A stretch of DNA of 64,000 bases from Paucimonas lemoignei (lineage in GTDB: Bacteria > Pseudomonadota > Gammaproteobacteria > Burkholderiales > Burkholderiaceae_D), in contig NZ_SLZQ01000006.1 of the NCBI RefSeq assembly GCF_004342585.1, positions 1-64,000 on the forward strand. The letters are read 5' to 3'. Numbering within the stretch: the first letter of the stretch is position 1; each line of letters starts with the position of its first letter. Below are positions 8,090 to 16,891 of the stretch, piece by piece. The notes beneath the pieces are model-generated. The model was not told the DNA's origin, did no database searches, and saw only the letters and a program-made list of their open reading frames with translations. Position numbers and translations under genes: made by a program.

Positions 8090-8755
8090 TTGCCAAAATT
8101 TGTTTTTGAGCCGCACGACATGGCGATCGAATCGGTTGCCGGCGAAGCTGCGCTCGCCGCTGAACGATTGCATCCCGAATGGCTGCGAGAACGATTCGCC
8201 ACTCCGATCAAGTGGAATCCCGAGATTACCGACGAATACCGCATGCGTACCGCTGAGGCGCCGTTCATTCCCGCTGCCGTGCTGATGCCCATCATATTGC
8301 GCGAAAGCGGTCCGACGCTGCTCCTGACTCAGCGCACTGCCCACCTGCACGATCACGCCGGTCAGGTCAGCCTGCCGGGCGGCCGTGTCGAGACGATCGA
8401 TGCCTCGCCCATCGACACAGCCTTGCGCGAAACCGAGGAAGAGGTCGGTTTGCATCGCCGCCATGTGGAAGTCGTGGGCACCTTGCCGGACTATCTGACC
8501 GGCACCGGCTATCGCGTGACGCCCGTGGTCTCGCTGGTGCAGTCACCGTTTGATTTGCGCGCCGACCCATTCGAAGTGGCGGAAATCTTCGAAGTGCCCA
8601 TGAGCTTTCTGATGGATGGCCGCAATCACCAGATTCGCAGCGTGGAGATGCCCTCAGGTCGACGGAATTTCTATGCGATGCCATACGAGCGCTTCTTTAT
8701 CTGGGGCGCCACGGCGGCCATGCTGCGCAACCTTTATCATTTCCTGCGTGCCTGA
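8090..8755 (+). CDS. Nudix hydrolase, coenzyme A pyrophosphatase (NudL/YeaB) type
   Basis: 221 residues from the TTG at 8090 (AGGGAA upstream, LPKFVFEPHD as start); GTG 8027 and ATG 8120 are alternatives, so the start is uncertain. The Nudix box G-x5-E-x7-REUxEExGU is intact as GGRVETIDASPIDTALRET plus EEEVGL. The CoA-pyrophosphatase signature LLTQRTAHLHDHAGQVSLPGG precedes it. Members cleave CoA and its derivatives to phosphopantetheine and 3',5'-ADP; this exact substrate is inferred from the signature. It stands alone between the L19 terminator and the CobD-like gene 63 bp downstream. Confidence 0.88.
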   Translation: MPKFVFEPHDMAIESVAGEAALAAERLHPEWLRERFATPIKWNPEITDEYRMRTAEAPFIPAAVLMPIILRESGPTLLLTQRTAHLHDHAGQVSLPGGRVETIDASPIDTALRETEEEVGLHRRHVEVVGTLPDYLTGTGYRVTPVVSLVQSPFDLRADPFEVAEIFEVPMSFLMDGRNHQIRSVEMPSGRRNFYAMPYERFFIWGATAAMLRNLYHFLRA

Positions 8756-8818
8756 GTTTGATTAAGATGGCACGCTGCGTTATCGTATCGGCTTAATAAG
8801 TTACGAGAAAGCTGCCTG

Positions 8819-9775
8819 ATGACTTTTTTTGCCATCCTACTTGTCCTGCTCATCGAACAAGTCCAGCCGCTGCGCGCGGATAATCCGGTGCATGCCGCCT
8901 TGCGCACATTGGCAAGCCGCATGGAGGCACGCTTCAACGCCGGCCTGGAGCAGCATGGCAGGGTGGCATGGTTAGCCACCATGGCGATCGTGGTGCTGCC
9001 TACCGCCCTGGTGTACTGGCTATGCACCTATCTTGGCTTTCTGGCGGTGTTTGCCTGGACTGCGCTGGTCGCCTATCTGACCCTGGGCTTTCGCCATTAC
9101 AGCCATTACTTTACCTCTATCCAGATCGCCCTCAGTTCAGGCGATGAGGAAAGCGCCCGCCGCCTGCTGGCGGAATGGACCGGCGCGGATACCTCGATGC
9201 TGGACAGCAGCGAATTGTCGCGCATCGCCGTGGAAACGGCATTGGTCACCGCGCACCGCAATGTCTTTGGCGTGTTTTTCTGGCTGTTGCTGCCGGTCGG
9301 TCCCGCCTTTGCGGTCATGTATCGCGTCGCCGAATATCTCGCACGCGCATGGAATGAGCCGGATCATTTGAAAAATGAGGCATTCGGCCGCTTTGCTTCG
9401 CGCGCGTTTTACTGGATCGACTGGATTCCGGCGCGCCTGACGGCAATCGCGTTTGCCGTGGTCGGCAATTTTGAAGATGCCATTTATTCGTGGCGCAATT
9501 TCGCGCAGCGCTGGCCTGACGAGGCAATCGGCGTGCTCCTGTCCGCCGGTGGCGGCGCACTGGGCGTGCGCCTGGGTACTCCTAGCGTCGCGGCTGCCAG
9601 TGTTGTGACGGCCGATGCTTCGCTGGTCGATACGGCTAGCGTGGAAACCGAAACTTTGCCAGGCGATGCCCCTCAGCCCCGTACTTTGCAAAGTGCCGTC
9701 GGGCTGGTATGGCGCGCACTATTGCTGTGGATGCTGATGCTGTTGCTGATTTCGATCGCGCTGTGGGTGGGGTAG
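8819..9775 (+). CDS. CobD/CbiB-family membrane protein
   Basis: 318 residues with at least four hydrophobic segments: residues 1-15, 58-100 (VAWLATMAIVVLPTALVYWL and following), 150-172 and the C-terminal 297-318. It shares the general CobD/CbiB layout, including a middle segment with YWIDWIPARLTAIAFAVVGNFEDAIYSW, where the family has the conserved DWIPAR-type motif. True CobD joins aminopropanol to adenosylcobyric acid in B12 synthesis, but no cobalamin gene lies nearby. An AmpE-like role is an alternative. The Ala/Val-rich stretch at residues 255-285 looks like a flexible linker. Confidence 0.75.
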   Translation: MTFFAILLVLLIEQVQPLRADNPVHAALRTLASRMEARFNAGLEQHGRVAWLATMAIVVLPTALVYWLCTYLGFLAVFAWTALVAYLTLGFRHYSHYFTSIQIALSSGDEESARRLLAEWTGADTSMLDSSELSRIAVETALVTAHRNVFGVFFWLLLPVGPAFAVMYRVAEYLARAWNEPDHLKNEAFGRFASRAFYWIDWIPARLTAIAFAVVGNFEDAIYSWRNFAQRWPDEAIGVLLSAGGGALGVRLGTPSVAAASVVTADASLVDTASVETETLPGDAPQPRTLQSAVGLVWRALLLWMLMLLLISIALWVG

Positions 9776-9928
9776 ATTTGCCAATTTCATATTGTGGTAT
9801 GTCATATCATTGAGCGCAAGCATACGGTATAATCATCAGTTGCGTATGGCTGGTGTTGGCTGGGTCTCGGAGCAGCCGCCAACAAAGGCCAGTCTCCATC
9901 TGAATCCGCTAACCGACGAGTCGCCCGC

Positions 9929-10267
9929 ATGGCTGACAATGCCGACAAACCCACAGTAGCACAAGAGTTTATTATCCAGGGCGTGACCAGCGACGGCAGA
10001 ACCTTTCGTCCCAGCGACTGGGCCGAGCGACTGTGCGGTGTGATGTCCTGCTTTGGCGGGGAAGGAAGGCGCGCTCAGGATGCTCATCTGCGTTATTCCC
10101 CTTATGTTCGGCCGACCCTTCTTGAGGGAATCAAATCCGTCGTGGTCAGCGAAGAATTACGCAAGATAGAGCCGTTGGCCTATCACTTTGTGCTCAATTT
10201 CGCGAAAGATAATGACTTGCGTTTGGTAAATGCCTGCCTGCTGCCAGATCCCGATACTCGCAAATAA
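9929..10267 (+). CDS. DUF3579 family protein
   Basis: 112 residues, a small soluble protein common in betaproteobacteria. Recognisable segments are EFIIQGVTSDGRTFRPSDWAE, LRYSPYVRPTLLEGIKSVVV and the end FAKDNDLRLVNACLLPD. Function is unknown. A TATAAT at 9828-9833 could be the -10 box of its promoter, but no good -35 was seen. No signal peptide or membrane segment is present. Confidence 0.85.
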   Translation: MADNADKPTVAQEFIIQGVTSDGRTFRPSDWAERLCGVMSCFGGEGRRAQDAHLRYSPYVRPTLLEGIKSVVVSEELRKIEPLAYHFVLNFAKDNDLRLVNACLLPDPDTRK

Positions 10268-10394
10268 CGAATCCCTTTTGCTTTATCCCGTACCTGGCGT
10301 GCGAGCCGGTACTGTTGCTATCCGTCCCATCTTCTTTCATTAGCGCATTAATTGAGTTACCCTAGTGCAATACGCGCAACACCGCACTCTTGTG

Positions 10395-10411
10395 GTTATC
10401 ATTTTGATAAC
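10395..10411. promoter_or_regulatory. Operator-like perfect dyad before the EAL-domain gene
   Basis: GTTATCA (10395-10401) and TGATAAC (10405-10411) form a perfect inverted repeat with a 3-base centre, 26 bp before the ATG at 10438. No T-run follows, so a regulator site is more likely than a terminator. The binding factor is unknown. Confidence 0.4.
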
Positions 10412-10437
10412 GAGATTGCGGCAAGAGACTTCAGTCC

Positions 10438-13314
10438 ATGGCTATTGCACAACGGGTCAATTTCCGACGCCTCCGAACCTCGATTCCTTATGCCGCCTTG
10501 TTGGCGCAGATAGCGGGATTGGTCGCGGCCGTGTTGCTCTTTGCTGCCTTGCGCGATCTGGAGCACAAGGCGCAAACAACGGAATTCCGCCAGCAGGCCA
10601 GCATGCGTGCCATGCGCCTGGAGCAGGGGCTGGATGATGCCGTCAATTCCCTGGCCATTCTCAACCAGCTGTTTGTCACTAACGATACTGTCAGCCGCGA
10701 GCAATTCCGCGTGTTCACCGCTCCTTTGCTGGCACGCCATCCGTCGATCCAGGCCTTCAACTTTCACCGTATCGTGCCGGGCGAAGCACGCGCCGCGTAT
10801 GAAGCGGAAATGCAGCATCAATTCCCGGGCTTTCGCATAACCGAACTCTCCGAAGGCAAGCCAGTGCCTGCGCGTGTGCGTGCACGCCATATCGTCGTGG
10901 ACTATCTGGAGCCGCACCGCGGCAATGAAGCGGCGTTTGGCCTGGATGTCGGCGGGTATTCACATCTGGTGCGCGTGATGCAGCAGGCGGCCGATACCGG
11001 TCGTTCCGCCGCATCCTCGCTGTTCCAGTTGGCGCAAGGGGAGGGAGAGGCCCGGCTCGGTTTCGAAGTCGTCATGCCGATATACCGCAAAGGCGCGCCG
11101 CTGAATGATGTCCATGCGCGGCGCGCGGCCTGGATTGGCGATACGGCCGTGATATTCAGCGCCAGGAACCTGATTGAAAAAACCTTCGCCGGCGATGGCT
11201 TGCTGAAGGAAGGCAGCCCGGACATCAGCGTCTATGCTGCCGCCACGGCGGACGAGACGCAACTGGCTTTCCGTAAGGGGAACATGCCTGCGGCCGCAAG
11301 CAGGCAGGTTGGATGGCGGCGATGGTTCGTGCCCGTGCCGGAGGAACCCTTTACGCATAGTTTTACGGTTGCCGACAAGCCGTGGCTGTTAATTGTCTCG
11401 CCAGCGCAGGAGTCGCCTGTTATCGGCCAATACGGCTCGATTTATGTGCTAATCGGCGGCATTCTTTTCAGCCTGTTGGCCGCAGCCTATATTCAGGCCC
11501 TGGTGACGCGCGAACAGCGGGTGCGCAAGCTCGTGGAGGAGCGCACGCAGGATGCCAACCACGCCAACCAGCTGCTGCGTGAAGATATCGCCGCGCGCGA
11601 ACGCCTGGAGCATGCTCTTGAATTGCGCAACCGTGCCATTGAGGCCAGTCCGAACGCGATCATCATCACCAGCGCCGAACCGCCAAATTATCCGATCGAG
11701 TATGTCAATCCGGCCTTCGTGCAGATGACCGGCTACTCCCACGGCGAAATTCTCGGAAAGAGCATGCGTATCCTGATGGGGACGGATAACAAGCAGCCAG
11801 GCATCGCCGAATTCAAGGCGGCCACGATCGAGCAGCGTCCCGCCCACGCGGTCATTCGCAGCTACCGCAAGGATGGCACGATGTTCTGGAACGACCTTTA
11901 CACGTCTCCGGTCCGCGATGCCAGCGGCAAGGTCACGCATTTCGTGGCTGCCCAGTACGACATCACGGACATGAAGCGTTATGAAGCCGAGCTGGAAATC
12001 CGTGCCAACCGGGATACCGTTACCGGCCTCGCCAACCGCAACCTGTTGCGCGACCGGCTATCGCAGGCGCTGGCTTATGCTGCGCGCTACATGCATCCGG
12101 TCTGGGTTGTTCACCTCGACCTGGACCGCTTCAAGTTCATCAACGATACGTTGGGGCTGTCGGCTGGCGATGAATTGCTCAAGCAGGTCGCGCGGCGTCT
12201 CGAAGTCAGTGTCCGCGAAACCGATACGGTGGCGCGGCTTGCAGCCGACGAATTCATCCTGGTGCTGCCGGAGCGCAGCAACGAGAGCACGGCGATCCAC
12301 ACCATGCAGCGCATCATGGATGCGGTGGCCAAGCCCTACATCATCGAAGGCCATGAATTTTTCATGACGACCAGTGCCGGCATGGCGGTGTACCCGAGCG
12401 ACGGCGAGGATGCCGAAACGCTGATGAAGCATGCCGACATCGCCATGTATCGCGCCAAGGAAACCGGGCGCAACAATTATCAGTTCTATACGCCGGCCAT
12501 GAATGAACGCGCGCTGGAGCGGTTGCGCCTCGAAGGCGACTTGCGCCTGGCGTTGGAGCATGACCAGTTCGAGTTGCATTACCAGCCGCAGGTCGATCTG
12601 CGCACCGGCCGCGTCACGGGCATGGAAGCGCTGGTGCGCTGGCAGCATCCGACTTTCGGCATGGTGGCGCCGGCGCGCTTCATCGGTCTGGCCGAGGAAA
12701 CCGGGCTGATCGTGCCGATCGGCGCCTGGGTGATTTGCGCCGCCTGCATCCAGGCCAAGGCGTGGCAGGATGCAGGTCTAGGTGAACTGCGAGTTGCCGT
12801 GAACCTGTCGGCACGCCAGTTCGTGCAAAAGGATCTGGCGGCATCAATTGCCAGCGCGCTGCAGCAGTGCGGGCTGGCGCCGCATTGTCTGGAAATTGAG
12901 CTCACCGAAAGCCTGATCATGGACGATGTCGAACATGCCATCGGCGCCATGCGCGAGCTTGCCGCTCTTGGCGTGCACCTGTCGGTGGACGATTTCGGCA
13001 CCGGTTATTCCAGCCTGTCCTATTTGAAGAGACTGCCTATCCATGCACTGAAGATCGACCAATCCTTCGTGCGCGATATCGGCAGCGATCCCGACGACGC
13101 GGCGATCGTTGCCACCATCATTTCACTGGCCCACAGCTTGCGATTACAGGTCATTGCCGAAGGGGTGGAGACTGCGGAGCAGTTGGAGTTCCTGCGGAGT
13201 CATGGATGCGATGCGATGCAGGGGTATTACTTTAGTAAGCCGGTGCCGGCGGGGGAGTTTGAGACGGTGGTGGGAAATAATATCCAAATAGCTGACTTGC
13301 CTAGCTTTAAATAA
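10438..13314 (+). CDS. Membrane CHASE-PAS-GGDEF-EAL protein, probable c-di-GMP phosphodiesterase
   Basis: 958 residues. Order: membrane segment (about 15-38), periplasmic CHASE sensor (about 75-290, FRVFTAPLLARHPSIQAFNF), second membrane segment (about 331-355), coiled coil (360-395), PAS (395-520, VNPAFVQMTGYSHGEILGKS), GGDEF (521-690) and EAL (695-945). The GGDEF signature is degenerate: AADEF at residues 602-606, so cyclase activity is doubtful. The EAL domain is intact: EALVRW from Glu730, AVNLSARQF, ELTES, DDFGTGYSSL, LKIDQSF and AEGVET. The protein therefore probably degrades cyclic di-GMP in response to a periplasmic ligand, with the degenerate GGDEF perhaps binding GTP as an activator. 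It lies directly before the pilus cluster; c-di-GMP commonly affects pili and surface growth, but a specific link is inference. Confidence 0.93.
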   Translation: MAIAQRVNFRRLRTSIPYAALLAQIAGLVAAVLLFAALRDLEHKAQTTEFRQQASMRAMRLEQGLDDAVNSLAILNQLFVTNDTVSREQFRVFTAPLLARHPSIQAFNFHRIVPGEARAAYEAEMQHQFPGFRITELSEGKPVPARVRARHIVVDYLEPHRGNEAAFGLDVGGYSHLVRVMQQAADTGRSAASSLFQLAQGEGEARLGFEVVMPIYRKGAPLNDVHARRAAWIGDTAVIFSARNLIEKTFAGDGLLKEGSPDISVYAAATADETQLAFRKGNMPAAASRQVGWRRWFVPVPEEPFTHSFTVADKPWLLIVSPAQESPVIGQYGSIYVLIGGILFSLLAAAYIQALVTREQRVRKLVEERTQDANHANQLLREDIAARERLEHALELRNRAIEASPNAIIITSAEPPNYPIEYVNPAFVQMTGYSHGEILGKSMRILMGTDNKQPGIAEFKAATIEQRPAHAVIRSYRKDGTMFWNDLYTSPVRDASGKVTHFVAAQYDITDMKRYEAELEIRANRDTVTGLANRNLLRDRLSQALAYAARYMHPVWVVHLDLDRFKFINDTLGLSAGDELLKQVARRLEVSVRETDTVARLAADEFILVLPERSNESTAIHTMQRIMDAVAKPYIIEGHEFFMTTSAGMAVYPSDGEDAETLMKHADIAMYRAKETGRNNYQFYTPAMNERALERLRLEGDLRLALEHDQFELHYQPQVDLRTGRVTGMEALVRWQHPTFGMVAPARFIGLAEETGLIVPIGAWVICAACIQAKAWQDAGLGELRVAVNLSARQFVQKDLAASIASALQQCGLAPHCLEIELTESLIMDDVEHAIGAMRELAALGVHLSVDDFGTGYSSLSYLKRLPIHALKIDQSFVRDIGSDPDDAAIVATIISLAHSLRLQVIAEGVETAEQLEFLRSHGCDAMQGYYFSKPVPAGEFETVVGNNIQIADLPSFK

Positions 13315-13425
13315 AAGTAAAAATAGCTAATAGGTTAAAAAATGCATTAATGCATTGCGTATTTTATCCAACACTTTTGCCGTTTATCGTCAAATTCTTA
13401 CCGTCAATATCCTACGGGCATGACA

Positions 13426-13453
13426 TTGACGCTACGATTTACTACATTGTAAA
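13426..13453 (+). promoter_or_regulatory. Candidate sigma-70 promoter of the pilus cluster
   Basis: TTGACG (13426-13431) and TGTAAA (13448-13453) are 16 bp apart. The -35 is good, the -10 matches four of six. The expected start near 13460 is almost at the ribosome site, so the leader would be very short and the assignment is tentative. Confidence 0.35.
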
Positions 13454-13470
13454 TTGCACGGAGGAACAAA

Positions 13471-13938
13471 ATGATAAAACATAAGCCTATTCAATCCGGT
13501 TTTACATTAATCGAATTGATGGTTGTGGTTGCGATCATCGGCATATTGGCTGCCATCGGTTACCCGAATTACACGGAACACGTACGCCGTAGTGCGTTGC
13601 AGGAAGCCTTTTCACAAATGGGCGACCTCAAAGTGAAACTAACACAATTTTATGACAGCAACCGGAATTATGGCGTTGCAACACAATCCATTCCATGTGG
13701 ACACGATGGCACTGCTAATCGAATTCAATTCAGTTCTTCTGGAGGGTTTGATTTTTCTTGTGAATTGACTGGTGATCCAGTACTAAATCAAGCCTTCATC
13801 ATAAGAGCAACAGGGACGTCCGGTCGAGCCAACGGCCATACATATACCTTGGACAGTAATAATGTAAAAAGCACGACGAAGTTTAAAGGTATTGCTGTGA
13901 CTGCAAATTGCTGGCTTGATAAGAAAAATACCTGCTAA
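13471..13938 (+). CDS. pilE: Type IV pilin, PilE-like minor pilin
   Basis: 155 residues with the class III leader cut after Gly10: SGFTLIELMVVVAIIGILAAIG, read as Phe1 with Glu5. The hydrophobic N-terminal helix is followed by an alpha-beta head domain with YPNYTEHVRRSALQEAF and TQFYDSNRNYG. Two late cysteines (Cys146 region ANCW and the final TC) suggest a C-terminal disulfide loop. GGAGG lies seven bases before ATG. In related bacteria pilE usually closes the minor-pilin operon; here it opens it. It could instead be a major-pilin-like subunit, but the minor-pilin neighbours favour PilE. Confidence 0.9.
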   Translation: MIKHKPIQSGFTLIELMVVVAIIGILAAIGYPNYTEHVRRSALQEAFSQMGDLKVKLTQFYDSNRNYGVATQSIPCGHDGTANRIQFSSSGGFDFSCELTGDPVLNQAFIIRATGTSGRANGHTYTLDSNNVKSTTKFKGIAVTANCWLDKKNTC

Positions 13939-13953
13939 CCGGGAGAGTGAAAA

Positions 13954-14562
13954 ATGAAACGTGCTGCCGGTTTTACGCTAATCGAGTTGATGATTACAGT
14001 TGCTGTGCTTGCAGTACTGGCTGGTATTGGTTTTCCTTCATTTCGGACATTCATTGAAAATGCGCAGATTCGTACGGCTTCAAACAGTATTCAGGCAGGA
14101 ATAGAGCTGGCACGCATGGAAGCATTACGTCGTAATGCTCGTATTTCATTTTGGCTAGTGAATAACTTGGAAAGTAGTTGTGCGCGTAGCTCCGCTGGCC
14201 CTGCGTGGGTAGTAAGCGAACTCGATCCCGAGGGGCTATGCCATAAACCCGCGTCTGAGACGGCAGATGCGCGCCTAGTGCAATCCCGTGCAGGTAACGA
14301 TGGGAGTAGCAATGTCACTGTGGCTGCATGGAACGCCGTGTCTGGTGGTACCGGTAGCAATTGCATTACTTTTAATGGATTCGGCCGTATGGAATCGACT
14401 TGCATTGATGGCACTAATCCTATTGCACGCATTGAACTAACTTCAACTGCGAACTCTTCTGGCAGTAAAGCACTGCAAATTCGGACAAATCGAGGAGGAT
14501 CTGTTCGAACCTGTGATCCTCATATTAGTACAACTACCGACCCAAGGTACTGCGGAGCTTGA
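13954..14562 (+). CDS. FimT/GspH-type minor pseudopilin
   Basis: 202 residues. The short leader ends at AAGFTLIELMITVAVLAVLA, with Phe1 and Glu5. Next comes the FimT/GspH helix PSFRTFIENAQIRTASNSIQ, then IELARMEALRRNARISF, typical of the family (FimT/FimU in pili). The head carries four or more cysteines. It starts 15 bp after pilE with GGGAGAG as ribosome site and ends one base before pilV. The role is as a minor pilin priming assembly and supporting the pilus tip. Confidence 0.9.
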   Translation: MKRAAGFTLIELMITVAVLAVLAGIGFPSFRTFIENAQIRTASNSIQAGIELARMEALRRNARISFWLVNNLESSCARSSAGPAWVVSELDPEGLCHKPASETADARLVQSRAGNDGSSNVTVAAWNAVSGGTGSNCITFNGFGRMESTCIDGTNPIARIELTSTANSSGSKALQIRTNRGGSVRTCDPHISTTTDPRYCGA

Positions 14563-14563
14563 G

Positions 14564-14989
14564 ATGCTAAAACCATTTTCTTTGCAGCAGCGCTTGCAAC
14601 AGGGTATTGCATTAGTTGAAGTGCTTATCGCGATATTAATATTCTCGATCGGTATCTTGGCTTTAGTCGGGATGCAATCGACGATGGCAAAAAATGTCAC
14701 CGTTTCGAAATTGCGCGGCGAAGCGTCTTTCCTTGCGAATCAGCTGATTGGGCAGATGTGGGTAGATCAAGGAAACCTCAATGCTTATACGGTGGATGGT
14801 AATACTTGTACTGAGGCCTCAAATACGCGTTGTACTACCTGGACTGCAGCAGTTAGGAATCTTTTGCCAAATGGCGCCGCAGACGTCACCGTCAGCGGAA
14901 GCGAAGTAAAAATTGCATTGAGCTGGCAGCTGCCGGGCGAAATGCCCGCTCGCTTTGAAATTGATGCCAATGTAACCAGCGCCGAATAA
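14564..14989 (+). CDS. pilV: Minor pilin PilV
   Basis: 141 residues. The start at 14564 lies one base after the preceding stop. The leader is atypical, ending QQGIALVEVLIAILIFSIGI: Ile replaces Phe1, but the Gly-1 and Glu5 needed for PilD processing and assembly are present. QSTMAKNVTVSKLRGEASFLANQL and GEMPARFEIDANV are typical of PilV. Minor pilins PilV, PilW, PilX and FimT/FimU form a priming complex with PilY1. Confidence 0.88.
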   Translation: MLKPFSLQQRLQQGIALVEVLIAILIFSIGILALVGMQSTMAKNVTVSKLRGEASFLANQLIGQMWVDQGNLNAYTVDGNTCTEASNTRCTTWTAAVRNLLPNGAADVTVSGSEVKIALSWQLPGEMPARFEIDANVTSAE

Positions 14990-15003
14990 TATTGGGGAAA
15001 ATC

Positions 15004-16125
15004 GTGAATATTAGAAATCTAAAATTTTCTAACGGCTTTTCTCTAGTCGAATTAATGGTTGCAGTGACCATTGGCCTGATCACGATGCTGGTGATCGTTC
15101 AAGTTTTGCAAGTTTCTGAATACCGGCGCAAGACAATTAATGCTGGTGCGGACTCGACGGTGAATGCGGCATTGGCCCTATATACGATTGAGCGTGATGG
15201 CAAGAACGCCGGATTCGGGCTGTCAACTGTGAAATCCTCGCTAGGCTGCCAAGTACGTGGCAAATACGGTACGACTGATGTCAACTTTAGTCTCGTTCCT
15301 GTAACGATTGTTGATGGGACTGCAGGTGCGCCGGACAAAATTCGTTTCATCGCGAGTAATAAGGTCGGGGCGGCGTTACCGACAATGATTAGTTCATCCT
15401 TTAATAAGATTGATCCTTATTTCGGCGTGGAGTCGGATCTTGGAGTAGCTGTGGGCGACATGTTGATTGTAGTGCCCGCAACCTGGACCCCCACAACTAA
15501 CTGGTGTTCTTTGTTCCAGGCTACCCCTGCTAATGCCGGAGAAAAAAACACCGTACGAATGGATACGGCAGCAAGCAACTGGAATCATGTCGGAAGCAGT
15601 GTCGGCAATATTTTTCCTGCTATCGGGTATGACGTTGGATCTTATCTGCTTAATGTAGGCACGTTGACCGACCGTACTTACAAAATCAGTGCAAGCAAGT
15701 CGCTGGTGATGGATGAGTATGACATAAGTACCAACATACCAAATACAACCGAGCTATTCCCTAATATCGTACAGCTACAGGCTGTATATGGCCGTGACAC
15801 GACGACGCCGCCGGATAATATCGTCGACCTGTGGAGTGCTACTGCGCCTGCTAGTGCAGCGGAATGGCAGCAAGTTCGCGCAATCCGAGTGGCTCTGGTG
15901 GCAAGAGGGGATGTACAGGAAGTAGCTGTTACATTGGACGGTGATGTGGCTGCATCGACTTGCAATAGTTTGACTCCACATCCTGCCGCGGTGTGCTGGA
16001 AACCTGATCCAGCCGGTAATGGTGTCAAGATCGATGTTAGTGCCGGGGAGCCGAACTGGAGAAATTACCGTTATCGCGTAATGGAAACAACCATACCAGT
16101 TCGTAATATGATCTGGGGGGAGTAA
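15004..16125 (+). CDS. pilW: Minor pilin PilW
   Basis: 373 residues from GTG 15004, preceded by GGGG with six-base spacing; a TTG at 14992 is in frame but less likely. The processing site is SNGFSLVELMVAVTIGLITM with Phe1 and Glu5. The large head domain has the PilW pattern (LALYTIERDGKNAGFG; RAIRVALVARGDVQEV near the end). It follows pilV by 14 bp and precedes pilX by 6 bp. In P. aeruginosa and related species PilW links PilX/PilY1 to the other minor pilins. Confidence 0.9.
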   Translation: MNIRNLKFSNGFSLVELMVAVTIGLITMLVIVQVLQVSEYRRKTINAGADSTVNAALALYTIERDGKNAGFGLSTVKSSLGCQVRGKYGTTDVNFSLVPVTIVDGTAGAPDKIRFIASNKVGAALPTMISSSFNKIDPYFGVESDLGVAVGDMLIVVPATWTPTTNWCSLFQATPANAGEKNTVRMDTAASNWNHVGSSVGNIFPAIGYDVGSYLLNVGTLTDRTYKISASKSLVMDEYDISTNIPNTTELFPNIVQLQAVYGRDTTTPPDNIVDLWSATAPASAAEWQQVRAIRVALVARGDVQEVAVTLDGDVAASTCNSLTPHPAAVCWKPDPAGNGVKIDVSAGEPNWRNYRYRVMETTIPVRNMIWGE

Positions 16126-16131
16126 ACGGCC

Positions 16132-16878
16132 ATGAATCGTTTTCACATAGATCAAAAGAAGCCATTCACATCCAGCATTATTACGTCACGATTTGATCGC
16201 GTGAGCGGCATCGCTCTGCCAATTGTATTGATCGCGCTTTTGCTGATGTCGATTGCCGCTGTGGGCATGCTACGCATGGTGGATACCAGTACTTTAGTTA
16301 TTGGTAATCTCGCTTTCAAGCAGGGTACGACTTCTGTCGCAGACAGGGCGACGGAAACAGCAATTACTTTCCTTAATCAGAAGGAAGTGGCAGCACAAAC
16401 TGGCGATGTTTATTTATATACATCCAATGTCAATGCCGGCTATTTCGCAGCCAATGTTCCGGAATTAGACATTACCGGCAAATCCACGGACTCCTCTCGT
16501 AAGCTGGTTGACTGGAATAATGACAATTGCGCATACGCTGAATCGGGCTCCTACAGTTCCTGCCAAAAATCCTTTGCGGTCACAGATCCTGCCAGCGGCT
16601 ACAAGGCAAGTTACATCATCATGCGCTTATGTAAGGGCGAGGCAAAGCCAGGGGGCACTTTGGCCGATGGTACGGCCAATACCTGTGTCACGCCGGTTCA
16701 AGGCGGGAGCACGGACATGGTGAAGAGAAGTGAATGTGACTATGCCGATCCGACGCGCTGCCTTCCACCGGGTGCTGGCAAGGCGGCTGTCGCTAAGCGG
16801 CCTTTTTACCGCATTCTGGTGCGCTCGACCGGACCGCGTAATACCGTCAGCTACACCGAATCCTATGTCCATTTCTAG
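16132..16878 (+). CDS. pilX: Minor pilin PilX
   Basis: 248 residues with strong GGGGGGAG upstream. A long (25-residue) leader precedes GIALPIVLIALLLMSIAAVG, the hydrophobic pilin helix. Position 5 is Ile rather than Glu, as in PilX/GspK-type subunits that sit at the very tip and need no upstream contact. LRMVDTSTLVIGNLAFKQGT is the PilX N-terminal signature. Paired cysteines occur in the head (NDNCAYAESGSYSSCQK; SECDYADPTRCLPPG). It lies immediately before pilY1, the usual order. Confidence 0.87.
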   Translation: MNRFHIDQKKPFTSSIITSRFDRVSGIALPIVLIALLLMSIAAVGMLRMVDTSTLVIGNLAFKQGTTSVADRATETAITFLNQKEVAAQTGDVYLYTSNVNAGYFAANVPELDITGKSTDSSRKLVDWNNDNCAYAESGSYSSCQKSFAVTDPASGYKASYIIMRLCKGEAKPGGTLADGTANTCVTPVQGGSTDMVKRSECDYADPTRCLPPGAGKAAVAKRPFYRILVRSTGPRNTVSYTESYVHF

Positions 16879-16891
16879 AATGGAGAATGTC

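Noticed and set aside
13315-13470. Sigma-54 promoter before pilE
   Set aside because: The best GG/GC pair is 9 bp apart; a sigma-70-like element fits better.
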